A stretch of DNA of 35,241 bases, taken from contig CAJXFW010000010.1 in assembly GCA_913053655.1 (NCBI GenBank), positions 1 to 35,241 on the forward strand, given 5' to 3'. The stretch is from an uncultured Thiogranum sp. (GTDB taxonomy: Bacteria > Pseudomonadota > Gammaproteobacteria > DSM-19610). Under the pieces are notes generated by a model. It searched no databases and was not told the DNA's origin. It saw only the letters and a list, made by a program, of their open reading frames with translations. Every line of letters begins with the position of its first letter. Position 1 is the first letter of the stretch. Shown in pieces: positions 17,508-26,496 of the stretch. The translations under genes were made by a program, and so were the position numbers.

Positions 17508-17513
17508 TATAAT
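17508..17513 (+). promoter_or_regulatory. Candidate -10 box for a clpX-specific promoter
   Basis: A perfect TATAAT lies 80 bases before clpX, just after the spacer stem-loop. A TTGAAT at 17492 is too close (10 bases), and no good -35 lies at normal distance. Confidence 0.3.
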
Positions 17514-17593
17514 TTGTAACATCCTGAGTGTTCAGGTGATTACGGATCTGCCGCTGTTAGGGCTAAGTGAGGTACCGCGAGTCGGGGACAGCA

Positions 17594-18871
17594 ATGAGTA
17601 ACGATCGAAACGGAAAAAGCGACGACGGAAAGCTGCTTTACTGCTCTTTCTGCGGGAAGAGCCAGCATGAAGTGCGTAAGCTGATTGCCGGCCCGTCGGT
17701 GTTTATCTGCGACGAATGTGTCGAACTGTGTAATGACATCATCCGTGAGGAGATGCAGGAAAAAACTTCCAGCGGCAGCAACAAATTGCCCAAGCCCCAG
17801 GAGGTCAATGAAGTCCTGGACGAGTACGTCATCGGCCAGTCCAACGCAAAAAAAGTATTGTCAGTTGCAGTCTACAACCACTACAAACGACTGGAAGCCG
17901 GCCACAAGAAAGATGAGGTGGAGCTATCCAAGAGTAATATCCTTCTGATTGGTCCAACCGGGTGCGGCAAGACCCTGCTGGCCGAGACACTGGCGCGTAT
18001 GCTTAATGTTCCATTCACCATCGCCGATGCGACAACGCTCACTGAAGCCGGTTATGTAGGCGAAGACGTTGAGAACATTATCCAGAAACTGCTACAGAAG
18101 TGTGACTATGATGTTGACAAGGCGCAGACCGGCATTGTCTACATTGATGAAATCGACAAGATTTCCCGCAAGTCGGATAATCCTTCCATTACACGCGATG
18201 TATCCGGTGAGGGTGTACAGCAGGCGTTGCTGAAACTCATCGAAGGTACCGTGGCATCGGTGCCTCCGCAGGGTGGTCGCAAGCACCCGCAGCAGGAATT
18301 CCTGCAAGTGGATACGTCCAATATCCTGTTCATTGTTGGCGGTGCGTTTGCGGGCCTGGAAAAAATTATCAAGGGCCGCTCCGAGAAGGGTGGCATTGGT
18401 TTTTCTGCCGAAGTCAAAACCAAGGCCGAGGAAGTCAATGTAGGCGAGGTCCTCTACGATGTGGAACCCGAGGACTTGATCAAGTTTGGGCTCATTCCCG
18501 AGTTCGTTGGTCGCCTCCCGGTGGTGGCGACGCTGGAAGAGCTCGACGAGGATGCCCTGGTCAGTATTTTGACTGAGCCCAAAAATGCGCTAACCAAGCA
18601 GTATGCGAAGTTATTTGAGATGGAAGGCGCGGAAATCGAGTTTCGTGAAGGAGCCCTCAGGGCCATCGCAAAAAAGGCCATGGAAAGAAAGACCGGTGCG
18701 CGAGGACTGCGCACCATCATGGAGCATGTGCTGCTGGATACCATGTACGAAATTCCTTCCCTGGACAGCGTCCAGAAAGTTGTTGTGGATGAGCGGGCTA
18801 TTGCTGGTGAATCAGAGCCGTACCTGGTGTACGACTCGGAACAGGACCAGCTCGCGGCATCATCCGAATAG
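17594..18871 (+). CDS. clpX: Clp protease ATP-binding unfoldase subunit
   Basis: ClpX unfolds tagged substrates and feeds them to ClpP. The 425-residue protein has the N-terminal zinc-binding dimer domain (Cys17, Cys20, Cys39, Cys42), Walker A GPTGCGKT at 120-127, Walker B in VYIDEIDKI, the RSEKGGIGF pore-loop region, and the sensor segment [11 protein letters not shown] 17594, with GGGGA just ahead, was chosen over an in-frame upstream start at 17567 that would add nine residues. The ClpP-binding IGF-type loop (here GGIGF lies elsewhere) was not verified. Confidence 0.97.
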   Translation: MSNDRNGKSDDGKLLYCSFCGKSQHEVRKLIAGPSVFICDECVELCNDIIREEMQEKTSSGSNKLPKPQEVNEVLDEYVIGQSNAKKVLSVAVYNHYKRLEAGHKKDEVELSKSNILLIGPTGCGKTLLAETLARMLNVPFTIADATTLTEAGYVGEDVENIIQKLLQKCDYDVDKAQTGIVYIDEIDKISRKSDNPSITRDVSGEGVQQALLKLIEGTVASVPPQGGRKHPQQEFLQVDTSNILFIVGGAFAGLEKIIKGRSEKGGIGFSAEVKTKAEEVNVGEVLYDVEPEDLIKFGLIPEFVGRLPVVATLEELDEDALVSILTEPKNALTKQYAKLFEMEGAEIEFREGALRAIAKKAMERKTGARGLRTIMEHVLLDTMYEIPSLDSVQKVVVDERAIAGESEPYLVYDSEQDQLAASSE

Positions 18872-18950
18872 CGCCAATTCCGTTTACTCAAACTCGCCGC
18901 CCGGCATTGTAACGGTGCCCGTGTAAACGTTTGTATATCAGGAAATCGAC

Positions 18951-18956
18951 TATACT
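18951..18956 (+). promoter_or_regulatory. Candidate vegetative -10 box upstream of lon
   Basis: TATACT matches five of six bases of the -10 consensus. It sits about 110 bases upstream of the heat-shock promoter of lon and lacks a clear -35, so it is only a possible housekeeping start. Confidence 0.25.
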
Positions 18957-19047
18957 TCAGGGCAAGTCCCCGGCTCTGTGCGCCTGTTGGTACGGGGCGG
19001 TGTGTGGCTCGCTTCTTGCAGTTTTTCAGGTGGGATAAAAACCGTCA

Positions 19048-19075
19048 TTGAAATGTCTTATGGTTATCCCCATAT
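19048..19075 (+). promoter_or_regulatory. RpoH (sigma-32) heat-shock promoter of lon
   Basis: TTGAAA at 19048-19053, a 14-base spacer and CCCCATAT at 19068-19075 match the known sigma-32 pattern (CTTGAAA, 11-16 bases, CCCCATnT) at every key position. The start would be near 19082, leaving a leader of about 59 bases before the lon ATG. Confidence 0.85.
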
Positions 19076-19140
19076 CAAGCCAAAGAGTGCCCTGAGTTTC
19101 AGGCTCTCTTCGACCAGAACCGGATACGAGGTACTCCCAG

Positions 19141-21582
19141 ATGGAGCAGAACGAAAACACCACTGAAGAAGAAAACAACAACACAACGGCTATCGTTCCA
19201 GTCCTGCCTCTGCGCGATGTTGTGGTCTATCCCCATATGGTCATACCCCTGTTTGTGGGCCGGGAAAAATCGATCCGGGCGCTGGAAGCTGCCATGGACG
19301 ATGACAAGCGGATATTGCTGGTCGCGCAAAAAAGTGCAGAAGTGGATGATCCCCAGGTCGAAGACATTCATGAAATCGGCACCTTGTCGACAATTCTGCA
19401 ATTGCTGAAATTGCCTGATGGAACGGTCAAGGTTCTGGTGGAAGGTGCCGAGCGGGCTTCTGTTGTGCAGTTTGAAACCACCGAGGAATTTTTCTCGGCG
19501 CGGATAGAGCAAAGAGGGAGCGTTGAACAGACCGGTGAGCGCGAGATTGAGGTGCTGATGCGCTCATTACTGACCCTGTTCGACCAGTATGTGAAGCTGA
19601 ATCGCAAGGTGCCGCCGGAGATACTGACTTCGTTGTCGGGTATTGACGAGCCAGGTCGTCTTGCAGACACCATCGCTGCTCACATGGTGCTCAAGCTGGA
19701 TGAAAAACAACGCATACTGGAAATCGAGAACATCTCTGAACGCCTCGAACACCTGATGGGTATCATCGAAGGTGAGATTGATGTGTTGCAAATCGAAAAA
19801 CGTATCCGCGGCCGTGTAAAGCAGCAAATGGAAAAGAGCCAGCGCGAGTATTACCTTAACGAACAGATGAAAGCCATCCAGAAAGAACTGGGGGAGATGG
19901 ATGACATTCCCAATGAAACAGATGAGCTGCAGGGAAAAATCGAAAAGGCGGGCATGAGCAAGGAGGCGAAGACCAAAGCCAATTCAGAGTTGAACAAACT
20001 CAAAATGATGTCCCCCATGTCTGCCGAAGCGACGGTAGTGCGTAACTACATCGACTGGCTGGTGAATGCGCCATGGAAAAAGCGCACCAGGATTCGCCAT
20101 GACCTCACGCGTGCAGAGACCGTCCTCGATGAAGATCATTACGGACTGGACAAGGTCAAGGAGCGTATTCTGGAATACCTCGCCGTACAGCAGCGCGTAC
20201 GCAAGTTGAAGGGGCCGATCCTGTGCCTGGTCGGACCTCCAGGTGTCGGCAAGACTTCACTGGGCCGGTCTATTGCGCGCGCAACCAATCGCAAATTCAC
20301 GCGCATGTCGCTGGGTGGCGTACGCGATGAAGCGGAAATTCGTGGTCACCGGCGTACCTATATCGGTTCACTGCCGGGAAAGATAATTCAGAACCTTTCC
20401 AAGGTCGGTGTAAAAAATCCGCTGTTCCTGCTGGATGAAATCGACAAGATGTCCATGGACTTCCGTGGCGATCCCTCGTCGGCTTTGCTGGAAGTGCTCG
20501 ATCCCGAGCAGAACAGCACCTTTGGTGACCATTACCTGGAAGTGGAATTTGATCTCTCTGACGTGATGTTTGTTGCGACTTCGAACTCGCTGAATATACC
20601 CGGGCCACTGCTGGATCGTATGGAAGTCATTCGTATTCCAGGATATACAGAAGATGAGAAGGTTAATATCGCTACTCGATATCTGCTGGAAAAGCAGATC
20701 AGGAATAATGGTTTGAAGGAAGGCGAGCTTTGCATAACCGATGAGTCGATTCTCGATATCGTTCGTTACTATACTCGTGAGGCGGGTGTGCGAAATCTGG
20801 AGCGAGAGATTGCCAAAATTTGCCGCAAGGTGGTCAAGGAGCTGCTCCTCAACAAGGATGGCGAAACTCTTACTGTATCGCCGTCGAACCTCGAGAAATA
20901 TCTTGGTGTGAAACGCTTCCGTTATGGCCGGGCTGAAAAGCATGATCAGATCGGGCAGGTAACCGGCCTGGCATGGACCGAAGTGGGTGGGGAACTGCTC
21001 AGTATTGAATCGACGATTGTGCCCGGTAAAGGACGCCTGATTCACACCGGGCAGTTGGGTGAAGTCATGCAGGAATCCATCCAGGCTGCGACCACCGTGG
21101 TACGCAGCCGTGCTGAAGCGCTGGGTATCGAAGAGGATTTCTATCAGAAGTACGATATCCATGTACACGTACCCGAAGGCGCTACGCCGAAGGATGGACC
21201 CAGCGCAGGTGTCGGGATGTGTACCACACTGGTGTCTGCTTTAACCCGCATCCCGGTGCGCGCTGATGTCGCCATGACCGGTGAAATCACGCTGCGTGGT
21301 GAAATTTTACCCATAGGTGGTTTAAAGGAAAAATTGCTGGCTGCGCACCGCGGAGGGATTACCACGGTTTTGATCCCGGAGGAGAATCGAAAGGATTTGG
21401 CGGAAATTCCTGAAAACGTCAAAGAAAAACTTGATATACTGCCCGTGAAATGGATTGATGAAGTGCTGGAGCTGGCCTTGCAACATGCCCCTGTACCGCT
21501 GTCCGGCGAAGGTAAAACGGAAGCAAAAGCAAAGGGAAAGAGCAAGCCGGTTGGCAAGACCAAGACCCTCAGAACACACTAG
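19141..21582 (+). CDS. lon: ATP-dependent Lon protease
   Basis: Lon degrades misfolded and short-lived regulatory proteins in the cytosol. The 813-residue protein has the N-terminal substrate-binding domain ([13 protein letters not shown]), a coiled middle ([14 protein letters not shown]), the AAA+ module with Walker A GPPGVGKT at 365-372 and FLLDEIDKM, and the protease domain with the Ser688/Lys731 dyad (GPSAGVG and [14 protein letters not shown]). The C-terminal tail is lysine-rich and low complexity ([15 protein letters not shown]), longer and more basic than needed for catalysis. GAGG precedes the ATG. A sigma-32 promoter precedes it and a strong terminator follows. Confidence 0.98.
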   Translation: MEQNENTTEEENNNTTAIVPVLPLRDVVVYPHMVIPLFVGREKSIRALEAAMDDDKRILLVAQKSAEVDDPQVEDIHEIGTLSTILQLLKLPDGTVKVLVEGAERASVVQFETTEEFFSARIEQRGSVEQTGEREIEVLMRSLLTLFDQYVKLNRKVPPEILTSLSGIDEPGRLADTIAAHMVLKLDEKQRILEIENISERLEHLMGIIEGEIDVLQIEKRIRGRVKQQMEKSQREYYLNEQMKAIQKELGEMDDIPNETDELQGKIEKAGMSKEAKTKANSELNKLKMMSPMSAEATVVRNYIDWLVNAPWKKRTRIRHDLTRAETVLDEDHYGLDKVKERILEYLAVQQRVRKLKGPILCLVGPPGVGKTSLGRSIARATNRKFTRMSLGGVRDEAEIRGHRRTYIGSLPGKIIQNLSKVGVKNPLFLLDEIDKMSMDFRGDPSSALLEVLDPEQNSTFGDHYLEVEFDLSDVMFVATSNSLNIPGPLLDRMEVIRIPGYTEDEKVNIATRYLLEKQIRNNGLKEGELCITDESILDIVRYYTREAGVRNLEREIAKICRKVVKELLLNKDGETLTVSPSNLEKYLGVKRFRYGRAEKHDQIGQVTGLAWTEVGGELLSIESTIVPGKGRLIHTGQLGEVMQESIQAATTVVRSRAEALGIEEDFYQKYDIHVHVPEGATPKDGPSAGVGMCTTLVSALTRIPVRADVAMTGEITLRGEILPIGGLKEKLLAAHRGGITTVLIPEENRKDLAEIPENVKEKLDILPVKWIDEVLELALQHAPVPLSGEGKTEAKAKGKSKPVGKTKTLRTH

Positions 21583-21597
21583 AATCATTCCTGATCT

Positions 21598-21648
21598 GCC
21601 CTCGAACCGGCGCAATTGATATTTTTTACGCCGGTTCGAGGGCTTTTT
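21598..21648 (+). terminator. Strong Rho-independent terminator of lon
   Basis: A perfect 15-bp stem (21598-21612 with 21629-21643) is followed by TTTTT at 21644-21648. The loop contains ATTTTTTA. It ends 15-65 bases after the lon stop. Confidence 0.92.
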
Positions 21649-21650
21649 AT

Positions 21651-21680
21651 TTGACGTATCACGAGCCTGCTTGGTATAAA
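21651..21680 (+). promoter_or_regulatory. Strong sigma-70 promoter of hupB
   Basis: TTGACG (21651-21656), an 18-base spacer and TATAAA (21675-21680) each match five of six bases, and TGG before the -10 box makes it an extended -10. The -35 starts two bases after the T-run of the lon terminator. The first transcribed bases would form a GCCCGG/CCGGGC stem (21681-21686 with 21703-21708). Confidence 0.7.
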
Positions 21681-21816
21681 GCCCGGCACAGGTTCGGGGG
21701 TTCCGGGCAAATCGCCTTTATATTTTGGGATTTGGTTACTATTTAGTCAGCCCCGCACACTTTATTTTCCACACATTTAAGATACATTAAATTCAATAAT
21801 CGAGGGTCGCACTCCT

Positions 21817-22089
21817 ATGAATAAAGCCGAGTTAATAGATGCAGTCTCCAGTTCCACAGATCTTTCCAAAGCAGATGCAACCCGGGCAGTCGATGCAGTG
21901 ATTGATACCATCACCGAAACTCTCCGCGGTGGTGATTCTGTCACCCTGGTCGGGTTTGGTACCTTCGAGGTTCGTTCGCGCGCCGCCCGCGCCGGCCGTA
22001 ACCCCCAGACCGGTGAAACTATTCAGATCAAGGCCTCCAAAGCACCGGCCTTCAAGGCTGGCAAAGCATTTAAGGATGCCGTAAACTAG
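21817..22089 (+). CDS. hupB: DNA-binding protein HU, beta type
   Basis: HU dimers bend and compact DNA. The 90-residue protein begins [10 protein letters not shown], has the [22 protein letters not shown] arm region with the GRNPQTG tip that inserts into DNA, and ends with [16 protein letters not shown]. The lon-hupB-ppiD order supports hupB rather than hupA. A leader of about 130 bases separates the start codon from the promoter. Twelve bases separate the stop from tRNA-Val, so the tRNAs may be read through from this promoter. Confidence 0.97.
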   Translation: MNKAELIDAVSSSTDLSKADATRAVDAVIDTITETLRGGDSVTLVGFGTFEVRSRAARAGRNPQTGETIQIKASKAPAFKAGKAFKDAVN

Positions 22090-22101
22090 CGCGCTTCCCT
22101 G

Positions 22102-22177
22102 GGGTGCTTAGCTCAGCTGGGAGAGCGTCGCCCTTACAAGGCGAATGTCGGGGGTTCGATCCCCTCAGCACCCACCA
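22102..22177 (+). tRNA. tRNA-Val (anticodon TAC)
   Basis: A 76-base cloverleaf. The acceptor GGGTGCT pairs with AGCACCC, then A and encoded CCA. The anticodon stem TCGCC/GGCGA encloses CTTACAA with TAC. Confidence 0.95.
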
Positions 22178-22184
22178 AGGTTTT

Positions 22185-22261
22185 GGAGTGGTAGTTCAGC
22201 TGGTTAGAATACCGGCCTGTCACGCCGGGGGTCGCGGGTTCGAGTCCCGTCCACTCCGCCA
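22185..22261 (+). tRNA. tRNA-Asp (anticodon GTC)
   Basis: A 77-base cloverleaf with acceptor GGAGTGG/CCACTCC, discriminator G and encoded CCA. The anticodon stem CCGGC/GCCGG encloses CTGTCAC with GTC. Only seven bases separate it from tRNA-Val, so both are cut from one transcript. Confidence 0.95.
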
Positions 22262-22270
22262 CCTTAGAGA

Positions 22271-22299
22271 ACGGGCGTCCAGCGGGACGCCCGTTTTTT
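22271..22299 (+). terminator. Rho-independent terminator of the hupB-tRNA unit
   Basis: ACGGGCGTCC (22271-22280) and GGACGCCCGT (22285-22294) form a perfect 10-bp stem with a four-base loop, followed by TTTTTT. Confidence 0.9.
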
Positions 22300-22364
22300 A
22301 TTTGCGCACGGTACAATGGGCGCAGCGGCTTTATTGAATAATGTACGAAACAGGATAAGTCATC

Positions 22365-24278
22365 ATGTTGCAGACACTGCGCGAAAAGGTCATGGGGGGG
22401 TTAGGCTGGTTTATTATTGGCCTGATCATTATCACCTTTGCCCTGTTTGGCCTCGGCTCATATTTGCAGGACCATTCCCGGGCATATGCCGCAACCGTGA
22501 ACGGTGTTGAAATAACAGATCAGGAACTTCAGCGGGCCTACCAGCAACTGCGTGCGCAGACGGAACAAAGGATGGGCGACGCCTTTAACCCGCAGCTGAT
22601 TGATGAAAGTTTACTTAAACAGCGTGCCTTGAATTCGCTGATTCAGGATCAGCTGTTATATCAGGCAGTGAAAGCCGGAGACTTCGTAATCAGTGATCAG
22701 CTGCTTGCCGCGAGGCTACACGCGACCCCCGGATTTCAGGTTGACGGAAAATTTTCAGAACAGCGTTACCGGGAGCTTCTGGCGCAACAGCAGCGGACGC
22801 CCGGCGGGTACGAACCGGTCCTCAGACGGGAAATGCAAGTGGAGCAGTTGCTTGCCGGATTTTCCGGGACAGTATTTGTTACTCGTGCAGAGCTGGAACG
22901 GTCCTATCAATTGCTGCAACAGACGCGTGACTTCAGCTACCTGGTGGTGGCGTCAGATTCATTTCTGAAAACTGTAAAAGTCAGTGATGAACAGATTGAG
23001 GCGTATTACAAACAGCACAGCAAAGAGTTTATTGTTCCCGAGCGCGTGCGCCTGGCTTATTTGCGTCTTAGCGGTGCGGAGCTCGGCAAGGATCTGAAAA
23101 TCGAAGAAGATGAGCTGCTGGCTCATTACGAGGAACAAAAGCAGGCGCTTCTTACCCAGGAGCAGAGACGAGCCAGCCACATCCTGATCAAGGTTGCCGC
23201 AGATGCTGATGAGAATGCAATACAAAAAGCAAAGGTAAAAGCCGAAGATGTTTTAAAACAAATTCGTGCAGGTGGTGATTTTGCGGAACTCGCCAGGAAG
23301 TACTCAGATGATCCCGGTTCCGCAGCACAGGGTGGCGATCTGGGATTTTTTGCGCGTGGTGTCATGCTACCGGAGTTTGAAGATAAAGTATTCAGCCAGA
23401 AAGTGGGTGATGTATCGGAGCCGGTTAAAACGCAGTTCGGATTCCACATCATAAAACTTGCTGAAATACAGGGCAGTGAGATTCCCTCGCTTGAGCAGGT
23501 GCGGACAGAACTGACTGACGAACTCAAGCAACATCACGCGGACGATCTGTTCTACGAACAGCTGGAGTTGTTAACCGATTTGAGTTATGAAAATCCGGAT
23601 TCACTGGGTGCCGCTGCCGAAGCACTGGGGATGGAGGTGCAGACCACTGACTGGATAACAGCAGATGCCGGTACCGGTATCGCTGAAAATCCCAAAGTGC
23701 GTGCAGCCGCTTTCAGTGACGATGTCCTGGAAGCAGGAAACAATAGTGAGCCGATTGAAGTTGACAGCAGTGAAGCTATTGTGGTGCGGGTTGAAGAACA
23801 TGAGGCGAGCCATCCGCAGCCCCTGGAATCAGTAAGGGAAGCAGTTATCGCGGCCTTGAAGAAGAAGCTGGTGGCCGAGAGTGCGGCAGAAAAAGGCGAA
23901 GCGCTGCTGAAAAAGCTGGAACAGGGCGCCACACCGGAACAACTGAGTGATCAGGACGCTATAACTTTTCATAAAGCAGAAGGCGTAACCCGTGCGGCGC
24001 CCGGGCAAAGACCTGAAGTTGCGCGTATGGCATTCAGGATGAAGCGTCCTGCAGAGGGTGCAAGTAACGACAGGGGGTTTCAGTTGGGAAATGGTGACTA
24101 CGCCGTAGTGCAGTTGACCCGGGTGAGTGATGCGGATCCTGCGATTATGGACGAGAAAACCCGTATTGGACTTGAGCGTGGCTACGAAAACATGAGCCGC
24201 TCACTGGCGCAGTCAGCCCTGGTTGCAGGTTTGCGCGCACAGGCAACCATCATTATTCCGGAAGAGCAACAACCGTAA
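22365..24278 (+). CDS. ppiD: Periplasmic folding factor PpiD, SurA/parvulin type
   Basis: PpiD is anchored in the inner membrane and helps newly exported proteins near the SecYEG exit. The 637-residue protein has a short cytoplasmic N-terminus, one membrane helix at about residues 14-34 (WFIIGLIIITFALFGLG), a SurA-like N-terminal chaperone region, a parvulin domain at about 270-364 (ASHILIK ... GGDLGFFARG ... FGFHIIKL) and a C-terminal chaperone-like part. An AGGATAAG precedes the ATG at 22365. It follows hupB and the tRNAs, the conserved place for this gene. Whether the parvulin domain is catalytically active cannot be told here. Confidence 0.94.
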   Translation: MLQTLREKVMGGLGWFIIGLIIITFALFGLGSYLQDHSRAYAATVNGVEITDQELQRAYQQLRAQTEQRMGDAFNPQLIDESLLKQRALNSLIQDQLLYQAVKAGDFVISDQLLAARLHATPGFQVDGKFSEQRYRELLAQQQRTPGGYEPVLRREMQVEQLLAGFSGTVFVTRAELERSYQLLQQTRDFSYLVVASDSFLKTVKVSDEQIEAYYKQHSKEFIVPERVRLAYLRLSGAELGKDLKIEEDELLAHYEEQKQALLTQEQRRASHILIKVAADADENAIQKAKVKAEDVLKQIRAGGDFAELARKYSDDPGSAAQGGDLGFFARGVMLPEFEDKVFSQKVGDVSEPVKTQFGFHIIKLAEIQGSEIPSLEQVRTELTDELKQHHADDLFYEQLELLTDLSYENPDSLGAAAEALGMEVQTTDWITADAGTGIAENPKVRAAAFSDDVLEAGNNSEPIEVDSSEAIVVRVEEHEASHPQPLESVREAVIAALKKKLVAESAAEKGEALLKKLEQGATPEQLSDQDAITFHKAEGVTRAAPGQRPEVARMAFRMKRPAEGASNDRGFQLGNGDYAVVQLTRVSDADPAIMDEKTRIGLERGYENMSRSLAQSALVAGLRAQATIIIPEEQQP

Positions 24279-24298
24279 ACCGGCTCGTGCCTTCAGCT

Positions 24299-25579
24299 AT
24301 GCACATTAAGCTCCACTGGCAGATTCTGATTGCGCTTGTTCTGGCGGTGATTGCCGGGCACCTGAGCGGTATGGAAGGCGCTCTCTTCGGTGTTGTGCTC
24401 TATCCGGTTTATGCGTTCATTGGAACCCTGTTCCTGAATGCGTTGAAGATGATAATAGTCCCGCTGATCATGTCGTCTATTATCATCGGTGTTTCCAGCG
24501 TCGGTGGGTCACATGGCCTGGGGCGGTTGGGTGGCAAGACCCTGCTGTATTACCTCACTACAAGTTTTTTGGCTATTGTGACCGGATTACTGTTCGTGAA
24601 CCTGTTGAATCCGGGCATTATTAACGGGCAGCCTGCGGGGGCGGTGATGGGCCTGAGTCTGCAGGCAGCTGACCAGGTTGCGGGCCAGCTGCAAGGGAAA
24701 TCGGTTGCCGATCTGAGCGGCGTATTCCTGAGCATGGTGCCACCCAATATTGTAGCCGCTGCAGCTGACGGTCAGATGCTGGGGTTGATCTTCTTCAGCC
24801 TGTTGTTCGGGTATTTCATGACCCGCATCGACAAGGACAACGGCAATGTACTGCAGCGCTTCTGGCAGGGCATCGCCGACGTCATGATGGGCATTACCGG
24901 TTTTGTTATGAAATTTGCGCCGCTGGGTGTTTTTGGCCTGGTGGCGAAGACGGTGGCCGGCATTGGTCCCGACCAGCTCGATGAGCTGGCGATTTCACTG
25001 GGCACCTTTACCCTGACTGTCCTGCTGGCGCTGGCGGTGCATGTGCTGGTGACTCTGCCCCTCCTGCTCGCCCTTGTGGCCAGGGTAAAGCCGACGCTGC
25101 ACTACAAGGCCATGATGCCGGCCCTGCTGACGGCTTTCTCGACAGCATCTTCTTCTGCGACCCTGCCACTGACCATGGAGTGCGTACAGGACAATGCCAG
25201 GGTTTCCAGCCGTACTTCCAGTTTTGTGTTGCCGCTGGGTGCAACGGTGAACATGGACGGAACAGCGCTGTATGAGTGCGTGGCAGCGATATTTATCGCC
25301 CAGGCTTACGGTATTGAGCTGAGTTTCACAACCCAGTTCATTGTAGTGCTGGTAGCCCTGTTGACCTCTATCGGTGTTGCCGGAATTCCTGCTGCGAGCC
25401 TGGTGGCGATTACCATAATTCTTAGCACTATCGGGCTCCCTGTAGAAGCAATTGGTCTGATACTGGCGGTAGACCGGATACTGGATATGTTCCGCACCTC
25501 GGTGAATGTTTTCAGTGATTCATGCGGTGCGGTTATTATCGCGAAAAGTGAAGGCGAGCAGGGTATTCTTAAAGGCTAG
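24299..25579 (+). CDS. Dicarboxylate / acidic amino acid:cation symporter (DAACS family)
   Basis: A GltP/DctA-type carrier that imports glutamate, aspartate or C4-dicarboxylates with sodium or protons. The 426-residue protein is almost wholly hydrophobic with eight or so membrane helices. It carries the family signatures: the serine-rich hairpin FSTASSSATLPLTME, NMDGTALYE in helix 7, the second hairpin GVAGIPAASLV and the DRILDMFRTSVNVFSD segment of helix 8, where the aspartate and arginine bind substrate. ATG 24299 is preferred to GTG 24287, which adds four residues; neither has a good ribosome-binding site. It follows ppiD by about 20 bases. The exact substrate is not decided. Confidence 0.9.
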   Translation: MHIKLHWQILIALVLAVIAGHLSGMEGALFGVVLYPVYAFIGTLFLNALKMIIVPLIMSSIIIGVSSVGGSHGLGRLGGKTLLYYLTTSFLAIVTGLLFVNLLNPGIINGQPAGAVMGLSLQAADQVAGQLQGKSVADLSGVFLSMVPPNIVAAAADGQMLGLIFFSLLFGYFMTRIDKDNGNVLQRFWQGIADVMMGITGFVMKFAPLGVFGLVAKTVAGIGPDQLDELAISLGTFTLTVLLALAVHVLVTLPLLLALVARVKPTLHYKAMMPALLTAFSTASSSATLPLTMECVQDNARVSSRTSSFVLPLGATVNMDGTALYECVAAIFIAQAYGIELSFTTQFIVVLVALLTSIGVAGIPAASLVAITIILSTIGLPVEAIGLILAVDRILDMFRTSVNVFSDSCGAVIIAKSEGEQGILKG

Positions 25580-25599
25580 AACCGCCACAGAGGTGGACG

Positions 25600-26385
25600 T
25601 CAACCTATCGGCGGCATGCCTGTTGTGTTGTAACCTGCATCCACATAGGTCACTTCACCGGTGATTCCCGATGCCAGGTCCGAACACAGGAAGGCTGCCA
25701 CGTTGCCCACTTCCTCTATGGTGACATTGCGGCGCAACGGCGCGGTGTCTTCCATCAGTGTCAGCATTTTACGGAAATTGGTGATGCCTGCCGCTGCCAG
25801 CGTTCTGATCGGACCGGCAGAGATAGCGTTTACACGAATCCCGTCCGGCCCCAGGCTCTGGGCCATATAGCGCACATTGGCTTCCAGGCTGGCTTTGGCC
25901 AGGCCCATGACATTGTAATTGGGCATGGCCTTTTCGGCGCCGTAATAGCTCAGCGTCAACAGCGACCCGTCGCGGCCCTCCATCATGCGGCAGCCCGACT
26001 TCGCCAGCGCGGAAAAGCTGTAGGAACTGATTTCGTGGGCAACACGGAAACCCTCGCGGCTGACGGATTCGAGATAATCGCCTTCCAGTTCGGCGCGCGG
26101 TGCGTAGGCCACTGAATGGACAATAATATCGAGGCCGTCCCAGTAGTTGTCGAGGTGGTCAAAGACCGCGTCAATCTGTTCATCGCTGGTGACATCGCAG
26201 GGTACGGTGATTTCAGTGCCGCACTCACCGGCCATTTTTTCCACCCGGTCACGCAGTTTCTCGTTCTGGTAGGCAAAGGCAAGTTCAGCGCCTTCGCGCT
26301 GCATGGCCCTGGCAATGCCCCAGGCGATAGACCGGTTGCTGGCGAGTCCTACGATGAGCGCGCGTTTGCCGCTTAGAAATCCCAT
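25600..26385 (-). CDS. fabI: Enoyl-[acyl-carrier-protein] reductase (NADH)
   Basis: FabI reduces the trans-2-enoyl-ACP in each round of fatty acid elongation. The 261-residue short-chain-dehydrogenase-type protein begins MGFLSGKR, has the catalytic Tyr147, Tyr157 and Lys164 in [20 protein letters not shown], and [11 protein letters not shown] near the active-site lid. Where E. coli has Gly93-Phe94, this protein has Ala93-Tyr94; alanine occurs naturally there in some triclosan-sensitive FabI proteins, so it does not by itself imply resistance. AGGTCAG lies just before the ATG. It is convergent with the symporter and divergent from the ABC operon. Confidence 0.97.
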   Translation of the reverse strand: MGFLSGKRALIVGLASNRSIAWGIARAMQREGAELAFAYQNEKLRDRVEKMAGECGTEITVPCDVTSDEQIDAVFDHLDNYWDGLDIIVHSVAYAPRAELEGDYLESVSREGFRVAHEISSYSFSALAKSGCRMMEGRDGSLLTLSYYGAEKAMPNYNVMGLAKASLEANVRYMAQSLGPDGIRVNAISAGPIRTLAAAGITNFRKMLTLMEDTAPLRRNVTIEEVGNVAAFLCSDLASGITGEVTYVDAGYNTTGMPPIG

Positions 26386-26482
26386 AGCTGCATCTGACCT
26401 CTGAATGTAATGATTTGATGGCGGTAAGGTACCGGAAAAACGTCCATACTGGAAGGGTCTGTGAAACTGGTCGGTCGGGCTC

Positions 26483-26488
26483 TATAAT
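26483..26488 (+). promoter_or_regulatory. Candidate -10 box of the ABC transporter operon
   Basis: A perfect TATAAT ends only eight bases before the first ATG at 26497, so transcription would begin at or within two bases of that codon. No good -35 box lies at the usual distance. Confidence 0.45.
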
Positions 26489-26496
26489 GCAGCCTC

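Noticed and set aside
17492-17513. TTGAAT plus TATAAT as a complete clpX promoter
   Set aside because: The spacing is only 10 bases, too short for sigma-70.
22312-22317. TACAAT as a ppiD promoter -10 box
   Set aside because: No acceptable -35 at 16-18 bases, as the upstream sequence is the tRNA terminator hairpin.
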